Below, piece after piece: positions 35,246 to 47,044 of a stretch of 64,000 nt of DNA. How positions within the stretch are numbered: position 1 is the first letter of the stretch; every line of letters starts with the position of its first letter. The stretch comes from Variovorax sp. DXTD-1 (lineage in GTDB: Bacteria; Pseudomonadota; Gammaproteobacteria; Burkholderiales; Burkholderiaceae_C): the NCBI RefSeq assembly GCF_003984625.1, contig NZ_RWKH01000003.1, forward strand, positions 209,881 through 273,880, written 5' to 3'. A program made the translations under genes and the position numbers. The notes under the pieces were generated by a model. That model did not search any database. It was given only the letters and a program-made list of their open reading frames with translations, and was not told the origin of the DNA.

Positions 35246-36634
35246 TCAGGCCCTTTTCAGACGCTCTACAACTTTTTCACGAGAAAAAATTGCGAGCACC
35301 GAGTCGAGGGATGGCGTCTGCGGTGTTCCCATCACAAGGACGCGAACCGGCATGGCCAACACGGGCATTTTCACAGAATGGGCGGCCAGAACTTCCTTGA
35401 TGGCCGCGGCGATCGAAACTTTTTCCCACGGCACGTTCGCGAGCTTCTCGGCGAGCGTGGCAATGACGGGCTTCACCGCATCGGTAACGTGCTGCGTGCG
35501 ATCGGCTTCGCTCGGCGTCACGTCCGCATAGAACGCAGCGGCCCAGTCGGCCAGTGCAACCGTGGTTTCGCAGCGATCCTTGAAGAGCGCGCAGATGGCA
35601 GCAAGGCGATCGTCGGCCTCGATGCCGCGCTTCTTCAGCTGCGCAGCCACCAGCAGTGCGAGCTCCGCATCGGCCTTGGCCTTGATGTACTGCGCATTCA
35701 CCCACGCGAGCTTCGCGGCGTCCCACTGGGCGGGGCTCTTCGACAGGTGCGAGCCGTCGAACCAGCTCACCATCTGCTCGCGCGTGAAGAGCTCGTCGTC
35801 GCCGTGGCTCCAGCCGAGGCGCGCCAGGTAGTTGAGCATGGCCTCTGGCAGGTAGCCGTTCTCTTCATACGCGGTAACGCTCACGGCGCCGCGGCGCTTG
35901 GAGAGCTTTTGCCCGTCGTCGCCGAGGATGACCGGCACATGGCCGAACTGCGGCAGCGGCGCGCCCAGCGCGCGAAAGATGTTGATCTGCCACGGCGTGT
36001 TGTTGATGTGCTCGTCGCCGCGGAACACGTGCGTGATGGCCATGTCCCAGTCGTCGACCACCACCGCAAAGTTGTAGGTGGGCACACCGTCGGGCCGCAG
36101 GATGATGAGGTCGTCGATCTCGCGGTTGTTGATGGTGATCTCACCCTTGACGAGGTCGTTCCAGGTCACGTCGCCTTCGGGCGGATTGCAAAAACGCACG
36201 ACCGGCGGCACACCTTCGGGCACTGGCGGCAGCACCTTGCCCGGCTCAGGGCGCCAGCGGCGGTCGTACAGCGTCTTTTCGCCGCGCGCGCGTTGCGCCT
36301 CGCGCATTTCATCGAGCTCGGCCGGTGTGCAGTAGCAGTGGTAGGCCGTGCCGGCCGCGAGCATCTGCGCGATGACTTCGCGGTAGCGCTCCAGGCGCTG
36401 CATCTGGTAGATCGGGCCTTCGTCGTAGTCGAGGCCGAGCCAGTGCATCGAAGCCAGGATCTGGTCGGTCGAATCCTGCGTGGAGCGGGCCACGTCGGTA
36501 TCTTCGATGCGCAGCACGAACTCGCCGCCGTGGTGGCGCGCATAGGCCCATGAATAAAGCGCGGTGCGCGCCGTGCCCAGGTGAAGAAAACCCGTGGGGG
36601 ACGGAGCGATGCGGGTGCGAACTTTGCCGGTCAT
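35246..36634 (-). CDS. gltX: Glutamyl-tRNA synthetase
   Basis: A 462-residue class I aminoacyl-tRNA synthetase that charges tRNA-Glu. The HIGH motif is in [20 protein letters not shown] and the KMSKS motif is KLSKRRGA near 247. The zinc-binding region and anticodon-binding domain follow in normal order and length. The gene lies directly upstream of a tRNA array that includes tRNA-Glu, an arrangement known in other proteobacteria. metZ is eight bases upstream in the same direction, so it may share the purF-metZ transcript. Confidence 0.97.
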   Translation of the reverse strand: MTGKVRTRIAPSPTGFLHLGTARTALYSWAYARHHGGEFVLRIEDTDVARSTQDSTDQILASMHWLGLDYDEGPIYQMQRLERYREVIAQMLAAGTAYHCYCTPAELDEMREAQRARGEKTLYDRRWRPEPGKVLPPVPEGVPPVVRFCNPPEGDVTWNDLVKGEITINNREIDDLIILRPDGVPTYNFAVVVDDWDMAITHVFRGDEHINNTPWQINIFRALGAPLPQFGHVPVILGDDGQKLSKRRGAVSVTAYEENGYLPEAMLNYLARLGWSHGDDELFTREQMVSWFDGSHLSKSPAQWDAAKLAWVNAQYIKAKADAELALLVAAQLKKRGIEADDRLAAICALFKDRCETTVALADWAAAFYADVTPSEADRTQHVTDAVKPVIATLAEKLANVPWEKVSIAAAIKEVLAAHSVKMPVLAMPVRVLVMGTPQTPSLDSVLAIFSREKVVERLKRA

Positions 36635-36642
36635 GGGATCGA

Positions 36643-37875
36643 TCAGGATTTCAGTGTGCTCAGGCCACGAAGCAGGTCGGCCTTGATGTCGTCGATGTAC
36701 TCGAGGCCGACCGCGACGCGAATGAGCCCCTGGCTGATGCCGGCGGCTTGGCGCTGCACTTCGGTCAAGCGGCCGTGCGATGTGGTGCCGGGGTGCGTGA
36801 TGATGGTCTTGGTGTCGCCCAGGTTGGTGGCGATGCTCACCACGCGCGTGCTGTTGATCACGTGGAAGGCATTGGCGCGCGCCGTTTCCGGATTGCCGCC
36901 GACCACGTCGAACGACACCACCGCCCCGCCCTGCCCCGACTGCTGGCGCATGGCCAGTTCATGCTGGGGATGCGAGGCAAGGCCGGGGTAGTAGACGCGC
37001 GCAACGCCGGGCTGCGTTTCGAGCCACTGCGCCACGGCCAGCGCATTGGCGCACTGCGCCTGCATGCGAATGCCGAGCGTTTCGAGGCCCTTGAGCACCA
37101 CCCACGCATTGAACGGCGACAGCGCCATGCCGGCCGTGCGAACCACGGGGCCGAACACATCGACGATGAGCTTCGACGGACCGCAGATCGCGCCGGCCAT
37201 TACGCGGCCCTGGCCGTCGAGGTACTTGGTGCCGGAATGAATGATGAGATCGGCGCCCAGTTCGGTCGGTCGCTGCAGCGCGGGCGTGCAAAAGCAGTTG
37301 TCGACCGCAAGCAGCGCGCCGCCGCCATGCGCCAGATCAGCCAGCGCCCGGATGTCGCACACCTCGGTCAGCGGATTGGTCGGCGTTTCGGCGAACAGCA
37401 GCTTGGTGTTCGGCTTCAGGGCCGCGCGCCATTCCGCCACGTCGGTCTGCGAGACGAAGGTGGTCTCGACGCCGAACTTGGCGAACTCCTTGCCGAACAG
37501 GTTGAGCGTGGAGCCGAACACCGAACGCGAGCAGATCACATGGTCGCCCGCCTTGAGCAGGCCCATGCACATCATGAGGATGGCGCCCATGCCGGTGGAA
37601 GCGCCGATGGCGGCTTCCGTGCCTTCCATGGCTGCAAGGCGCTGCTCGAAGCTGGTGACCGTGGGGTTGGAAGTGCGCGAGTAGGTAAAGCCCGCCTCGG
37701 TGCCGGCAAAGCGGCGCGCCGACGTTTCGGCGTCGGGCTGTACAAAGCCGCTGGTCAGGAACAGCGCTTCGGAGTGCTCGCCGTGCTGACTGGGCGCCAG
37801 CCCGGTGCGCAGCGCGAGCGTGTCGCGATGCAGTCCGGGCGGCAGGGTTCGTTCATCGGTCAATTCAGCTCTCAC
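36643..37875 (-). CDS. metZ: O-succinylhomoserine sulfhydrylase
   Basis: A 410-residue Cys/Met-metabolism PLP enzyme. The PLP lysine is in [18 protein letters not shown] near residue 215. The length and the [17 protein letters not shown] start ([13 protein letters not shown]) match MetZ, which makes homocysteine from O-succinylhomoserine and sulfide. The GTG start at 37875 overlaps the purF stop as GTGA; TTG 37863 is an alternative. The purF-metZ order is conserved in beta- and gammaproteobacteria, which strengthens the MetZ call over cystathionine gamma-synthase. Confidence 0.92.
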   Translation of the reverse strand: MRAELTDERTLPPGLHRDTLALRTGLAPSQHGEHSEALFLTSGFVQPDAETSARRFAGTEAGFTYSRTSNPTVTSFEQRLAAMEGTEAAIGASTGMGAILMMCMGLLKAGDHVICSRSVFGSTLNLFGKEFAKFGVETTFVSQTDVAEWRAALKPNTKLLFAETPTNPLTEVCDIRALADLAHGGGALLAVDNCFCTPALQRPTELGADLIIHSGTKYLDGQGRVMAGAICGPSKLIVDVFGPVVRTAGMALSPFNAWVVLKGLETLGIRMQAQCANALAVAQWLETQPGVARVYYPGLASHPQHELAMRQQSGQGGAVVSFDVVGGNPETARANAFHVINSTRVVSIATNLGDTKTIITHPGTTSHGRLTEVQRQAAGISQGLIRVAVGLEYIDDIKADLLRGLSTLKS

Positions 37876-39374
37876 TCGCTGTGATTGGGAAGCGCAAGGC
37901 GCGACGAATCTTCTTCGGTCTCTTCGATGCGCGGACGGTTGCCGTTCATGCGCGAGATGGCTTCGGTGTCGATGTCGCCGGTCACGTACACGCCGTCGAA
38001 GCAGGAGGCATCGAAGCCATTCAGCTTGGGGTTGAGCGAACCGATGGCACGCTTCATGGCATCGACGTCCTGATAGATCAGCGCGTCGCAGCCGATCAGC
38101 TCGCGAATTTCGTCGACCGTGCGGTCGTGTGCCACCAGCTCGTCCTTGGTGGGCATGTCGATGCCGTAGACGTTGGGGTAGCGCACCGGCGGTGCGGCGC
38201 TGGCGAGGTAAACCTTGCGCGCACCGGCATCGCGGGCCATCTGCACGATTTCCTTGCTGGTGGTGCCGCGCACGATCGAGTCGTCGACCAGCAATACATT
38301 GCGGCCCTTGAACTCGCTGGCAATCACGTTGAGCTTCTGGCGCACCGACTTCTTGCGCACGCCCTGCCCCGGCATGATGAAGGTGCGGCCCACGTAGCGG
38401 TTCTTCACGAAACCTTCGCGGTACGGCACGCCGAGCAGGTGCGCGAGTTGCGTGGCGCTCGGGCGGCTCGATTCGGGAATCGGAATGATCACGTCGATCT
38501 GGTTCGGCGGCACGGTGGACACCACGCGCTTGGCCAGCGTTTCGCCGAGATTGAGGCGAGCCTGGTACACCGAAATGCCGTCGAGCACCGAGTCCGGACG
38601 CGCCAGGTAAACGAATTCGAAGATGCAGGGGTTCAGCGTGGGCGCTTCGGCGCACTGCATCGAGTGCACTTTGCCTTGCAAGTCGATGAACACCGCTTCG
38701 CCGGGCTCGATGTTGCGTTCGAACACGTGGCCCGAACCTTCGAGCGCCACCGACTCGCTCGCCACCATGACGGTGCCGTCGGCATTGCGGCCCATGCAGA
38801 GCGGGCGAATGCCGTAGGGGTCGCGAAAAGCGAGCAGCCCATGGCCGGCAATCAGCGACACCACGGCATACGAGCCGCGCAGCCGCTTGTGCATGTTCTT
38901 GACCGCGGCAAACACCTCGGCCGGGTTCAGCGGCACGCCGCGCGATGCGCGCTCGAGTTCGTGCGCGAGCACGTTGAGCAGCACTTCGGAGTCGCTCTCG
39001 GTGTTGGTGTGGCGGTGGTCGGTGGAGAACAGTTCCGCGCGCAACGCATGCGCGTTGGTCAAGTTGCCGTTGTGCACCAGCACGATGCCGAAGGGCGCGT
39101 TCACGTAGAAGGGCTGCGCCTCTTCCTCGCTGTAGGCGTTGCCGGCGGTCGGGTAGCGCACCTGGCCCAGGCCCACGCTGCCGGGCAGCGCGCGCATGTT
39201 GCGCGTGCGGAACACGTCGCGCACCATGCCCTTGGCCTTGTGCATGAAGAACTTGCGTTCGAGCAGGGTCACGATGCCGGCCGCGTCCTGGCCGCGATGC
39301 TGCAACAGCAGCAAGGCGTCATAGAGCAGTTGATTGACGGGTGCGTTGCTGACAACGCCGACGATTCCACACAT
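37872..39374 (-). CDS. purF: Amidophosphoribosyltransferase
   Basis: A 500-residue enzyme catalysing the first committed step of purine synthesis, PRPP plus glutamine to phosphoribosylamine. The N-terminal Cys2 of MCGIVGVV is the glutaminase nucleophile, ALLLLQHRGQDAAGI follows, and the PRPP loop is VLLVDDSIVRGTTS near residue 365. Length matches the E. coli type. It lies 12 bases after cvpA and overlaps metZ, as in the conserved folC-dedD-cvpA-purF block. Confidence 0.97.
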   Translation of the reverse strand: MCGIVGVVSNAPVNQLLYDALLLLQHRGQDAAGIVTLLERKFFMHKAKGMVRDVFRTRNMRALPGSVGLGQVRYPTAGNAYSEEEAQPFYVNAPFGIVLVHNGNLTNAHALRAELFSTDHRHTNTESDSEVLLNVLAHELERASRGVPLNPAEVFAAVKNMHKRLRGSYAVVSLIAGHGLLAFRDPYGIRPLCMGRNADGTVMVASESVALEGSGHVFERNIEPGEAVFIDLQGKVHSMQCAEAPTLNPCIFEFVYLARPDSVLDGISVYQARLNLGETLAKRVVSTVPPNQIDVIIPIPESSRPSATQLAHLLGVPYREGFVKNRYVGRTFIMPGQGVRKKSVRQKLNVIASEFKGRNVLLVDDSIVRGTTSKEIVQMARDAGARKVYLASAAPPVRYPNVYGIDMPTKDELVAHDRTVDEIRELIGCDALIYQDVDAMKRAIGSLNPKLNGFDASCFDGVYVTGDIDTEAISRMNGNRPRIEETEEDSSRLALPNHSE

Positions 39375-39386
39375 GAACGATTCCTC

Positions 39387-39872
39387 TCAGGGCAGGTAGC
39401 TTGCCAACTTTTCAGGCAGCGCGGGTTTCAGGCCCTGCAATGCCGCATCGAGAACAATGGCGCTGTGCGATTCGTGCCACCAGGCACTGTCGCTCAACGC
39501 CAGCAAATGAACAATGACCGCCAGCACGAGCAAGGCAACCGCACCCCGCGCCGCGCCGAAGGCCCCACCCAATATCCGGTCCACCGGCCTGAGGCCGACA
39601 GCCGCAATCAGCTTTCGCGTCAGCGCCGCCACCAGGCCCACGCCGAACGCCACCGCCACGAACACCAGCACGAAGGCCAGCGGATAGCGCCAGGTGGCCT
39701 GCGGGTCGCCAAACGGCAGCCAGGCCGCCACATCCGAAGCCAGCCATTGGGCGGCAATGAAGGCAGCCACCCAACCCGCCAGCGAAATCACTTCGAACAC
39801 CAGGCCTCGCCACAGGCCGAACAGCATCGACACGATGATGAGCGTGACGGCAATCCAGTCGAGCAGGGCCAC
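39387..39872 (-). CDS. cvpA: CvpA family inner-membrane protein
   Basis: A 161-residue protein with four membrane helices, starting MALLDWIAVTLIIVSMLFGL and containing RGLVFEVISLAGW and VDRILGGAFGAARG, the colicin V production protein signature. CvpA is required for colicin V export in E. coli and affects envelope stress tolerance; its molecular job is not settled. Its place between the SPOR protein gene and purF is the conserved order. Confidence 0.93.
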   Translation of the reverse strand: MALLDWIAVTLIIVSMLFGLWRGLVFEVISLAGWVAAFIAAQWLASDVAAWLPFGDPQATWRYPLAFVLVFVAVAFGVGLVAALTRKLIAAVGLRPVDRILGGAFGAARGAVALLVLAVIVHLLALSDSAWWHESHSAIVLDAALQGLKPALPEKLASYLP

Positions 39873-39890
39873 GGCAGCGAGCGATGGCTA

Positions 39891-40769
39891 CTACAACGTG
39901 AGGATGGCGGCCGACAAAGACAAGCCCTTGACCTTATCCGCGGCCTTGTCTGCCTCAGCACGTGAACTGAACGGACCGACACGCACACGCGTGCGCTCAC
40001 CGTCGGCCGTCTTGGCCACGTGCACATAGGTCTTGAGGCCCGCCTTCTCGAGTTTTTGCCGCACTTCGCGCGCCTTGTCGGCGTCTGCGAAGGCACCGAC
40101 CTGCACCACGAAGCGGCCGCCGTCTTCGGCTGCGGCGGGCTTGGTGCTGGTAGAGGAAGGCTTGCCTTCGAGCAAGGCGCGGGCGCGGTTGCCGTCATCG
40201 GCCGAAGCCGGCTTGGGAGCTGGGGGCTTGGGTTCGGGTTTGGATTCCGGCTTGGCTTCGGGCTTTGGCTTCGGCTCGGGTTTGGGTTCCGGCTTGGGCT
40301 CGGGTTTCGGTTCAGGCTTTGGCTCGGGCTTGCGCTCCGGCTTGGGTTCGGCTGCGGGCTTTGTTTCGGCCGGAGGCGTGTTGGCCGCCGGTTTGCCGGG
40401 GTCGATTTCGGTGCCGTCGGCAGTCTCGGTGATCATGCGGCCGCCCGTCGACGGCGCCGCGGCAACGCGCGAGCCGCCGTCGGTTGCACCCGTGGGTGCG
40501 GCGGGTGCCGGCGTGGCGGGCACCGGCAGTGGCTTGACCTTGTTGCGATCGGGAATCTCGATGGGGATGTCGACCGACACCGGCCGCGGCTGGGTGTCGA
40601 ACAACAGCGGAAAGCCGATGACGCCGAGCAGGACCAGAACAGCCGCGCCCACCAGCCGGTGCCGCGCGCGGCGGCGCATGGTTTCGACACTTTCCGCGGG
40701 GACGGCAGCCGGTGCGCTGCGTCCTTCGTTGCCTTGCTGGCCGCGCGTGCGGAACTTGAAAAACGCCAT
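39891..40769 (-). CDS. SPOR-domain protein, DedD-like
   Basis: A 292-residue single-pass membrane protein. One helix at about 38-58 (RLVGAAVLVLLGVIGFPLLF) is followed by a long Pro/Ala-rich periplasmic linker with a KPEPKPEP tandem repeat (about 150-200) and a C-terminal SPOR domain (about 215-292: RFVVQVGAFADADKAREVRQ). SPOR domains bind denuded glycan strands at the septum; DedD promotes cell constriction in E. coli. The position between folC and cvpA is that of dedD. The repeat length is likely to vary between strains. Confidence 0.9.
   Translation of the reverse strand: MAFFKFRTRGQQGNEGRSAPAAVPAESVETMRRRARHRLVGAAVLVLLGVIGFPLLFDTQPRPVSVDIPIEIPDRNKVKPLPVPATPAPAAPTGATDGGSRVAAAPSTGGRMITETADGTEIDPGKPAANTPPAETKPAAEPKPERKPEPKPEPKPEPKPEPKPEPKPKPEAKPESKPEPKPPAPKPASADDGNRARALLEGKPSSTSTKPAAAEDGGRFVVQVGAFADADKAREVRQKLEKAGLKTYVHVAKTADGERTRVRVGPFSSRAEADKAADKVKGLSLSAAILTL
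40195..40365 (-). repeat. KP-EP coding repeat in the SPOR protein linker
   Basis: A purine/pyrimidine-biased run of near-identical six-base units (GGCTTCGGCTCG variants on the plus strand) encodes alternating Lys-Pro-Glu-Pro. It forms the stiff periplasmic linker of the SPOR protein and is prone to copy-number change. Confidence 0.75.
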
Positions 40770-40830
40770 GAAGTTCGATCCCTGAAGGAGTGCAGCGAGG
40801 TGGTGCCAGATGGTGCGGACGGTTCGGCGA

Positions 40831-42126
40831 TCAGCCGCCGGGCAGCAGGTGTTTGGCTTGCAGCCGCGGGGTGCCGTGCTCCAGCACGCCACCCACGGTG
40901 AAGAACGATCCGAAGACCACGATTCTATCAGCGGGGTCCGCGTGCTCGATGGCCGCGCGCAGCGCTTCCATCGGCCCCGCATGCACGCTGCCCGAGGCGT
41001 CGGCGCGCGTGTTCTGCGCCTGCCAACTCGCGAGCAGATCGCTCGCCTTGGCGGCGCGCGGTGTCGGCAGATCGGTGAAGTACCAGCGGTCGATCATCGG
41101 TCCGATGCGCGCGAGGATCGGGGCCAGGTCCTTGTCGGCCATGACACCGAACACTCCATGCGTGGTGGGATAGAAGCCCATCGCATCGAGGTTCTCGGCC
41201 AGCGCCGCGACCGCATGCGCGTTGTGCGCCACGTCGAGCACCAGCGCGGGTTCGCCCGGAACAATCTGGAAGCGGCCCGGCAGCTCGACCATGGCAAGCC
41301 CCGTGCGCACCGCCTGCGCGGTGATGGGCAACGGCGGCCGCAGCGCTTCGAGCGCCGCGAGCACACCCGCGGCATTGAGCAGTTGGTTGGCACCGCGCAG
41401 TGCCGGATACGCCAGCCCGCTGTAGCGCCTGCCTCGGCCCGACCAGCCCCACTGCTGCTTGTCGCCCGACACGTTGAAGTCGTGTCCGAAGCGCCACAGG
41501 TCGGCGCCGATGGCGGCCGCGTGGTCGATCACGCTTTGCGGCGGCATCGGGTCGCTCACGATGGCGGGCTTGCCCGGGCGCAGGATGCCGGCCTTCTCGA
41601 AGCCGATGCTTTCGCGGTCGGGCCCGAGGTAGTCCATGTGGTCGAGGTCGATGCTGGTGATAACCGCGCAATCAGTGTCGATGATGTTGACCGCGTCGAG
41701 CCGGCCGCCGAGCCCCACTTCGAGAATGGCCACATCCGGCTTCTCCTCGATCATGCAGCGCAGGATGCCGAGCGTGGTGAATTCGAAGTATGTCAGGGGC
41801 ATGTCGCCCCGGGCTGCTTCCACCGCCTCGAAGTTTGCTATCAATTTAGAAGCATCGACCGCTTCACCCGCCAGGCGCAGCCGTTCCTCGAAGCGCACCA
41901 GGTGCGGCGACGTGAAAACCGCCGTGCGGTAGCCCGCATGCGTGAGGATCGATTCGAGCATGGCGCAGGTCGAGCCCTTGCCATTGGTGCCGGCCACGGT
42001 GATGACCGGGCAGTCGAAGCGCAGGCCCATCCGGGCCGCCATTTCCTTGGCGCGATCGAGGCCGAGCTCGATGTTCTTCGGATGGAGTTGCTCGGCGCGT
42101 GCGAGCCAGTCGTTAAGGGTTTCCAT
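40831..42126 (-). CDS. folC: Bifunctional folylpolyglutamate/dihydrofolate synthase
   Basis: A 431-residue Mur-ligase-fold enzyme that adds glutamate to dihydropteroate and to folates. The P-loop is VAGTNGKGSTCAML near residue 45, followed by FTSPHLVRFEERL and VGLGGRLDAVNI. The start METLNDWL at 42126 is preferred; ATG 42138 is also possible. It begins the conserved folC-SPOR-cvpA-purF block; accD, often upstream in other genomes, is absent here, where an ArsC-like gene is divergent. Confidence 0.95.
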   Translation of the reverse strand: METLNDWLARAEQLHPKNIELGLDRAKEMAARMGLRFDCPVITVAGTNGKGSTCAMLESILTHAGYRTAVFTSPHLVRFEERLRLAGEAVDASKLIANFEAVEAARGDMPLTYFEFTTLGILRCMIEEKPDVAILEVGLGGRLDAVNIIDTDCAVITSIDLDHMDYLGPDRESIGFEKAGILRPGKPAIVSDPMPPQSVIDHAAAIGADLWRFGHDFNVSGDKQQWGWSGRGRRYSGLAYPALRGANQLLNAAGVLAALEALRPPLPITAQAVRTGLAMVELPGRFQIVPGEPALVLDVAHNAHAVAALAENLDAMGFYPTTHGVFGVMADKDLAPILARIGPMIDRWYFTDLPTPRAAKASDLLASWQAQNTRADASGSVHAGPMEALRAAIEHADPADRIVVFGSFFTVGGVLEHGTPRLQAKHLLPGG

Positions 42127-42195
42127 GGAGCCCGGCATTGTCGCCGACCCGGGAAGCGACTGACGCCACACGTTTTATCGGCATCATTGGCGTCC

Positions 42196-42555
42196 ATGAC
42201 AACCCTCTACGGAATTCCCAACTGCGACACCGTCAAGCGCGCCCGCGCCTGGCTCGACGAGCATGGCGTCGCCTACACCTTCCACGATTTCAAGAAACAA
42301 GGCGTCCCCGAGGCCGAGCTTGACCAGTGGCTGAAAAAGCCGGGCTGGGAGGCGCTGGTCAACCGCCGCGGCACCACCTGGCGCAAGCTCGACGAAGCCG
42401 AACGCAATGCGGTGGTCGATGCCGCCTCAGCCCGCGCCACATTGCTGGCCAACCCGAGCCTCATCAAGAGGCCGGTGGTCAACTGGGGGGTCAGAACCGG
42501 CGTTACGACAGGGTTCGATGCCGAAGCCTGGGCTGCTGCTGTGAACGCCGCGTAA
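42196..42555 (+). CDS. ArsC/Spx-family (YffB-like) reductase
   Basis: A 119-residue thioredoxin-fold protein. YGIPNCDTVKRARAWL contains the single cysteine (PNCDTVK) of the YffB branch of the ArsC/Spx family, and the C-terminal LIKRPVV is the conserved Arg-Pro motif. Members are small thiol-dependent reductases of unclear substrate; they are not the arsenate-resistance enzyme. Divergent from folC. Confidence 0.88.
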   Translation: MTTLYGIPNCDTVKRARAWLDEHGVAYTFHDFKKQGVPEAELDQWLKKPGWEALVNRRGTTWRKLDEAERNAVVDAASARATLLANPSLIKRPVVNWGVRTGVTTGFDAEAWAAAVNAA

Positions 42556-42612
42556 ACCCCGGAACCCTGTCTCGCCGACCTTCTCCAACACCGATCTGCA
42601 GGAGAGAACACC

Positions 42613-43218
42613 ATGAACAGACAAGTCTTTCACACCCTTGCGGGTCTTTCGGCGGCCGGGTTGCTGACGGCAGGCGCCGCGGGCGTGGCCCAGGCCCAGG
42701 AGGCATGGGCGCGGGTGATTTCCGCCACCCCCGTGTATGAGACGACCGGCAGCAGCCCAAGCTACAACGTCACCTACGAATACAACGGGCGCCAGTACAC
42801 GACGCGCATGGACAGCCGGCCGGGCGCCACCATCCCGATCCAGGCCAACACCTATGGCGTGACCACGGCGCCGGTTGCGCCCCAGCCGCAGCTGCAGCCC
42901 TACCCGGTCGAAGCCGACAGCGGCCAGCAGCAGTACCAGTACCAGCACCCCCCGCAATACGCCCAACCTTCACAGCAAGGTGGCTCGCCATGGGACAACG
43001 TGGTGCCCGAACAGGGTGTGGTGGTCTCCAATGCCCCGGCGCCGGCACCGGTCTATGTTCGGCCGGCCCCGGTGTATGCGGCACCCGTCTATGTGCAGCC
43101 GACCTATGTCTACCCGCAGCCCTACGTCTACCCGCCGGTCGGTCTCTCCCTGAATTTCGGGTACTCGAGGGGATGGGGCGGCTACCGCGGCGGATGGGGC
43201 CATCGCCACTGGCGTTGA
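42613..43218 (+). CDS. Exported Tyr/Pro/Val-rich protein with Gly-Trp-rich end
   Basis: A 201-residue secreted protein. The signal peptide (1 to about 29) ends GVAQAQE. AWARVISATPVYE and YEYNGRQYTTRM form a small N-terminal domain like the start of the beta-barrel-assembly-associated glycine-zipper lipoproteins, but no glycine zipper follows. Instead there is a Gln/Tyr/Pro-rich region and repeats of PVYV/PTYVYPQPYVYP, ending in a Gly/Trp/His-rich tail. GGAG precedes the start. Probably an envelope-associated low-complexity protein; function unknown. Confidence 0.7.
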   Translation: MNRQVFHTLAGLSAAGLLTAGAAGVAQAQEAWARVISATPVYETTGSSPSYNVTYEYNGRQYTTRMDSRPGATIPIQANTYGVTTAPVAPQPQLQPYPVEADSGQQQYQYQHPPQYAQPSQQGGSPWDNVVPEQGVVVSNAPAPAPVYVRPAPVYAAPVYVQPTYVYPQPYVYPPVGLSLNFGYSRGWGGYRGGWGHRHWR

Positions 43219-43363
43219 GCCGCGCGCGGCAGGCTGACCGGAAGCCCGCGGCCGCGGGTATTGGCCAAGCCCTAAAATCGGGGACTTTTCCAACCCCCGA
43301 GGGGTGCGCCGCCGCGGTGGTGCGTCCTCGACAAGCCGACCGCGCACGCGCCGGCGCCATCCA

Positions 43364-45051
<1,688 letters not shown>

Positions 45052-45077
45052 GCCGACGCGGCGCTTCCTGGAATGAC

Positions 45078-45105
45078 AAACGGGCCCTCGAGGGCCCGTT
45101 TTCAT
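45078..45105 (+). terminator. Rho-independent terminator after argG
   Basis: A perfect 11-base stem (AAACGGGCCCT / AGGGCCCGTTT) with a CG loop, followed by TTCATTT. It ends the ppnP-argG transcript and separates it from the convergent GRDP-like gene. Confidence 0.85.
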
Positions 45106-45131
45106 TTGCGCGGTGCGCGTCTGTCGGTCGA

Positions 45132-45950
45132 TCAGTCGCCGCCACCGCCTCCGCCGCAACCACCACCGCAGCCGCCGGAAGAATCCCCTCCTCCGCTGCC
45201 GCTCGATTCGCTGCCGCCAAAGCCGCCGGCATCGCCCGCGCCACCGCCATTGGACGACGAATCGCCAAAGCTGGTGCCGCAATGGGCGTCGGAGCCGTTG
45301 TGCCGGTCGATCGCCTTGCAGTCGGGCACGTAGTCGAAGCCGCCCGGAATGCCGAACTTCACATCCAGCGCAAACAGCAGCGGCAGCCGCGAGGGCTTGC
45401 GCGGATCGATGCTTTCTTCCTTGCAGGCCCAATACCAGGTGCGGCGCAGGCCGTCGTTGCGCTTCGGGTCCTTGCCCAGCACCTCGGCCGGGCTGTGGTG
45501 CAGCATGCCGCCGAAGGCCGCCTTGCACCAGTTGTGGTAGCCCTGCGTGTGCAGGATGAACTCGTGCCAGGCGGTATCGACCACCTTCGAAGGCATGGCC
45601 ACGAACTTGCGGCCGCTGCGCAAATGGGCCATGAAGAACTGGCGAAGGCCGCGCAGCACCAGCTCGGCGTCGCGCCGGCTGAGCCCCGGGTGGGCCGCGA
45701 TCAGCTTGCCGATGAGAAACGGCGGCATGCGGGCTTCGCGGATGAACTGCCGGCGCAGGCTGGTTTCCATGAAGCCCAGCGTGGCCGCAAGCGCCCATGC
45801 GCCAAGAACCAGCGGAACCAGCACCAGCCAGCCGCCATTGCTGAAGGCGAAGAACACCGCGACAAGCGCCCCCACCACCGCGGCCCGGCGTGCCCACATC
45901 AGCGCGGCAATGCGCCGCCGGTAATTCAGGTGCAGAAAGTCGAGGTCCAT
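45132..45950 (-). CDS. Membrane protein with GRDP-like domain and Cys-Gly-rich C-terminus
   Basis: A 272-residue protein. Two membrane helices at about 22-60 ([31 protein letters not shown]) precede a cytoplasmic domain with [19 protein letters not shown] and HHSPAEV, the WHxxxLxTxxYxxxC pattern of the glycine-rich-domain-protein-like family (PF07173). The last 55 residues are almost only Gly, Ser, Asp and Cys and end [14 protein letters not shown]. Its ATG overlaps the murB stop (TGATG), so it is translationally coupled to peptidoglycan synthesis. Function unknown. Confidence 0.78.
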   Translation of the reverse strand: MDLDFLHLNYRRRIAALMWARRAAVVGALVAVFFAFSNGGWLVLVPLVLGAWALAATLGFMETSLRRQFIREARMPPFLIGKLIAAHPGLSRRDAELVLRGLRQFFMAHLRSGRKFVAMPSKVVDTAWHEFILHTQGYHNWCKAAFGGMLHHSPAEVLGKDPKRNDGLRRTWYWACKEESIDPRKPSRLPLLFALDVKFGIPGGFDYVPDCKAIDRHNGSDAHCGTSFGDSSSNGGGAGDAGGFGGSESSGSGGGDSSGGCGGGCGGGGGGD

Positions 45951-47002
45951 CAGACGACCACCGGCTCCGGCTCCAGCCGGATACCGAAGCGCTCGTACAC
46001 GCTGGTCTGGATGGCCTTGGCCAGCGTCATCACCTCGCCGCCGGTCACGGGGTTCTCGAGGCCGCCGCGGTTCACCAGCACCAGCGCCTGCCTTTCGTAG
46101 ACGCCAGCATTGCCGACCGACTTGCCCTTCCAGCCGCAGGCGTCGATGAGCCAGCCGGCCGCGAGCTTGATGGTGCCGTCGGCCATGGGGTAATGCACGA
46201 TTTTCGGGTCGCGCGCGATGATGTCGGCGCACTGCTCGGGCGTGACCGTGGGGTTCTTGAAGAAACTGCCGGCATTGCCGAGCACCCGCCAATCGGGCAG
46301 CTTGGCGCGGCGAATGGCGCAGATCCAGTCGAACACGTCGGTGGCGCTCGGCGTGAAATTGCCGGTTTCGTCCATCTTGCGCTCGAGGTCGAGGTAGCCC
46401 ACCACCGCCTTCCAGGGCTTGGGCAGCCGAAAGCGCACGCGGGTGATCAGCGCCCGGCCCGAAAGCCCGAAATCGTTCGGCCCGCTGCGCACATGCTTGA
46501 ACACCGAGTCGCGGTAGCCGAAGGCGCACTGCGCGGCGTCCAGCGTAAAGCTGCGCCCGGTGTCCAGGTCGATGGCGTCGAGCGAATCGAAACGGTCTTG
46601 CAGCTCGACCCCGTAGGCGCCGATGTTCTGCACCGGCGCGCCGCCCACCGTGCCCGGAATGAGCGCCAGGTTCTCGAGCCCCGGGTAGCCGTGCGCCAGC
46701 ATCCATTGCACCGCGTCGTGCCAGATTTCGCCCGCGCCGGCCTCCACGATCCAGGCGCGCGGGGTCTCCTCGACCAGCCGCAGCCCCTTGATTTCGACCT
46801 TCAGCACCAGCGGCTTCACGTCGCCGGTGAGCACGATGTTGCTGCCCCCGCCCAGCACGAAACGGGGCGCGTCGCGCCAGCGGGGGTCGGCGCGCAGCTC
46901 GGCCACGTCCGCCTCGTTGGCAATGCGCACCAGGTTCTGCGCGCGCGCGACGATGCCGAAGCTGTTGTACGGCTGCAGCGGGACGTTGTTCTCCACGATC
47001 AT
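45950..47002 (-). CDS. murB: UDP-N-acetylenolpyruvoylglucosamine reductase
   Basis: A 350-residue type I MurB, the FAD- and NADPH-dependent enzyme that makes UDP-MurNAc. FAD-binding motifs [14 protein letters not shown] and [20 protein letters not shown] are present, the catalytic serine is in [10 protein letters not shown], and the C-terminal glutamate region is intact. The ATG at 47002 is divergent from yajQ, only 42 bases away. It overlaps the GRDP-like gene downstream. Confidence 0.96.
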   Translation of the reverse strand: MIVENNVPLQPYNSFGIVARAQNLVRIANEADVAELRADPRWRDAPRFVLGGGSNIVLTGDVKPLVLKVEIKGLRLVEETPRAWIVEAGAGEIWHDAVQWMLAHGYPGLENLALIPGTVGGAPVQNIGAYGVELQDRFDSLDAIDLDTGRSFTLDAAQCAFGYRDSVFKHVRSGPNDFGLSGRALITRVRFRLPKPWKAVVGYLDLERKMDETGNFTPSATDVFDWICAIRRAKLPDWRVLGNAGSFFKNPTVTPEQCADIIARDPKIVHYPMADGTIKLAAGWLIDACGWKGKSVGNAGVYERQALVLVNRGGLENPVTGGEVMTLAKAIQTSVYERFGIRLEPEPVVV

Positions 47003-47044
47003 GGGAGAATTGTCGCATCCAGCTACCGCGAATCAGGAGAGCCC

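Noticed and set aside
37881..39965. 694-codon plus-strand frame opposite purF and cvpA
   Set aside because: purF and cvpA are unambiguous on the minus strand.
40195..40365. Possible CRISPR or direct-repeat array
   Set aside because: Units are six bases, in frame, and encode the KP-EP linker of the SPOR protein; there are no spacers.
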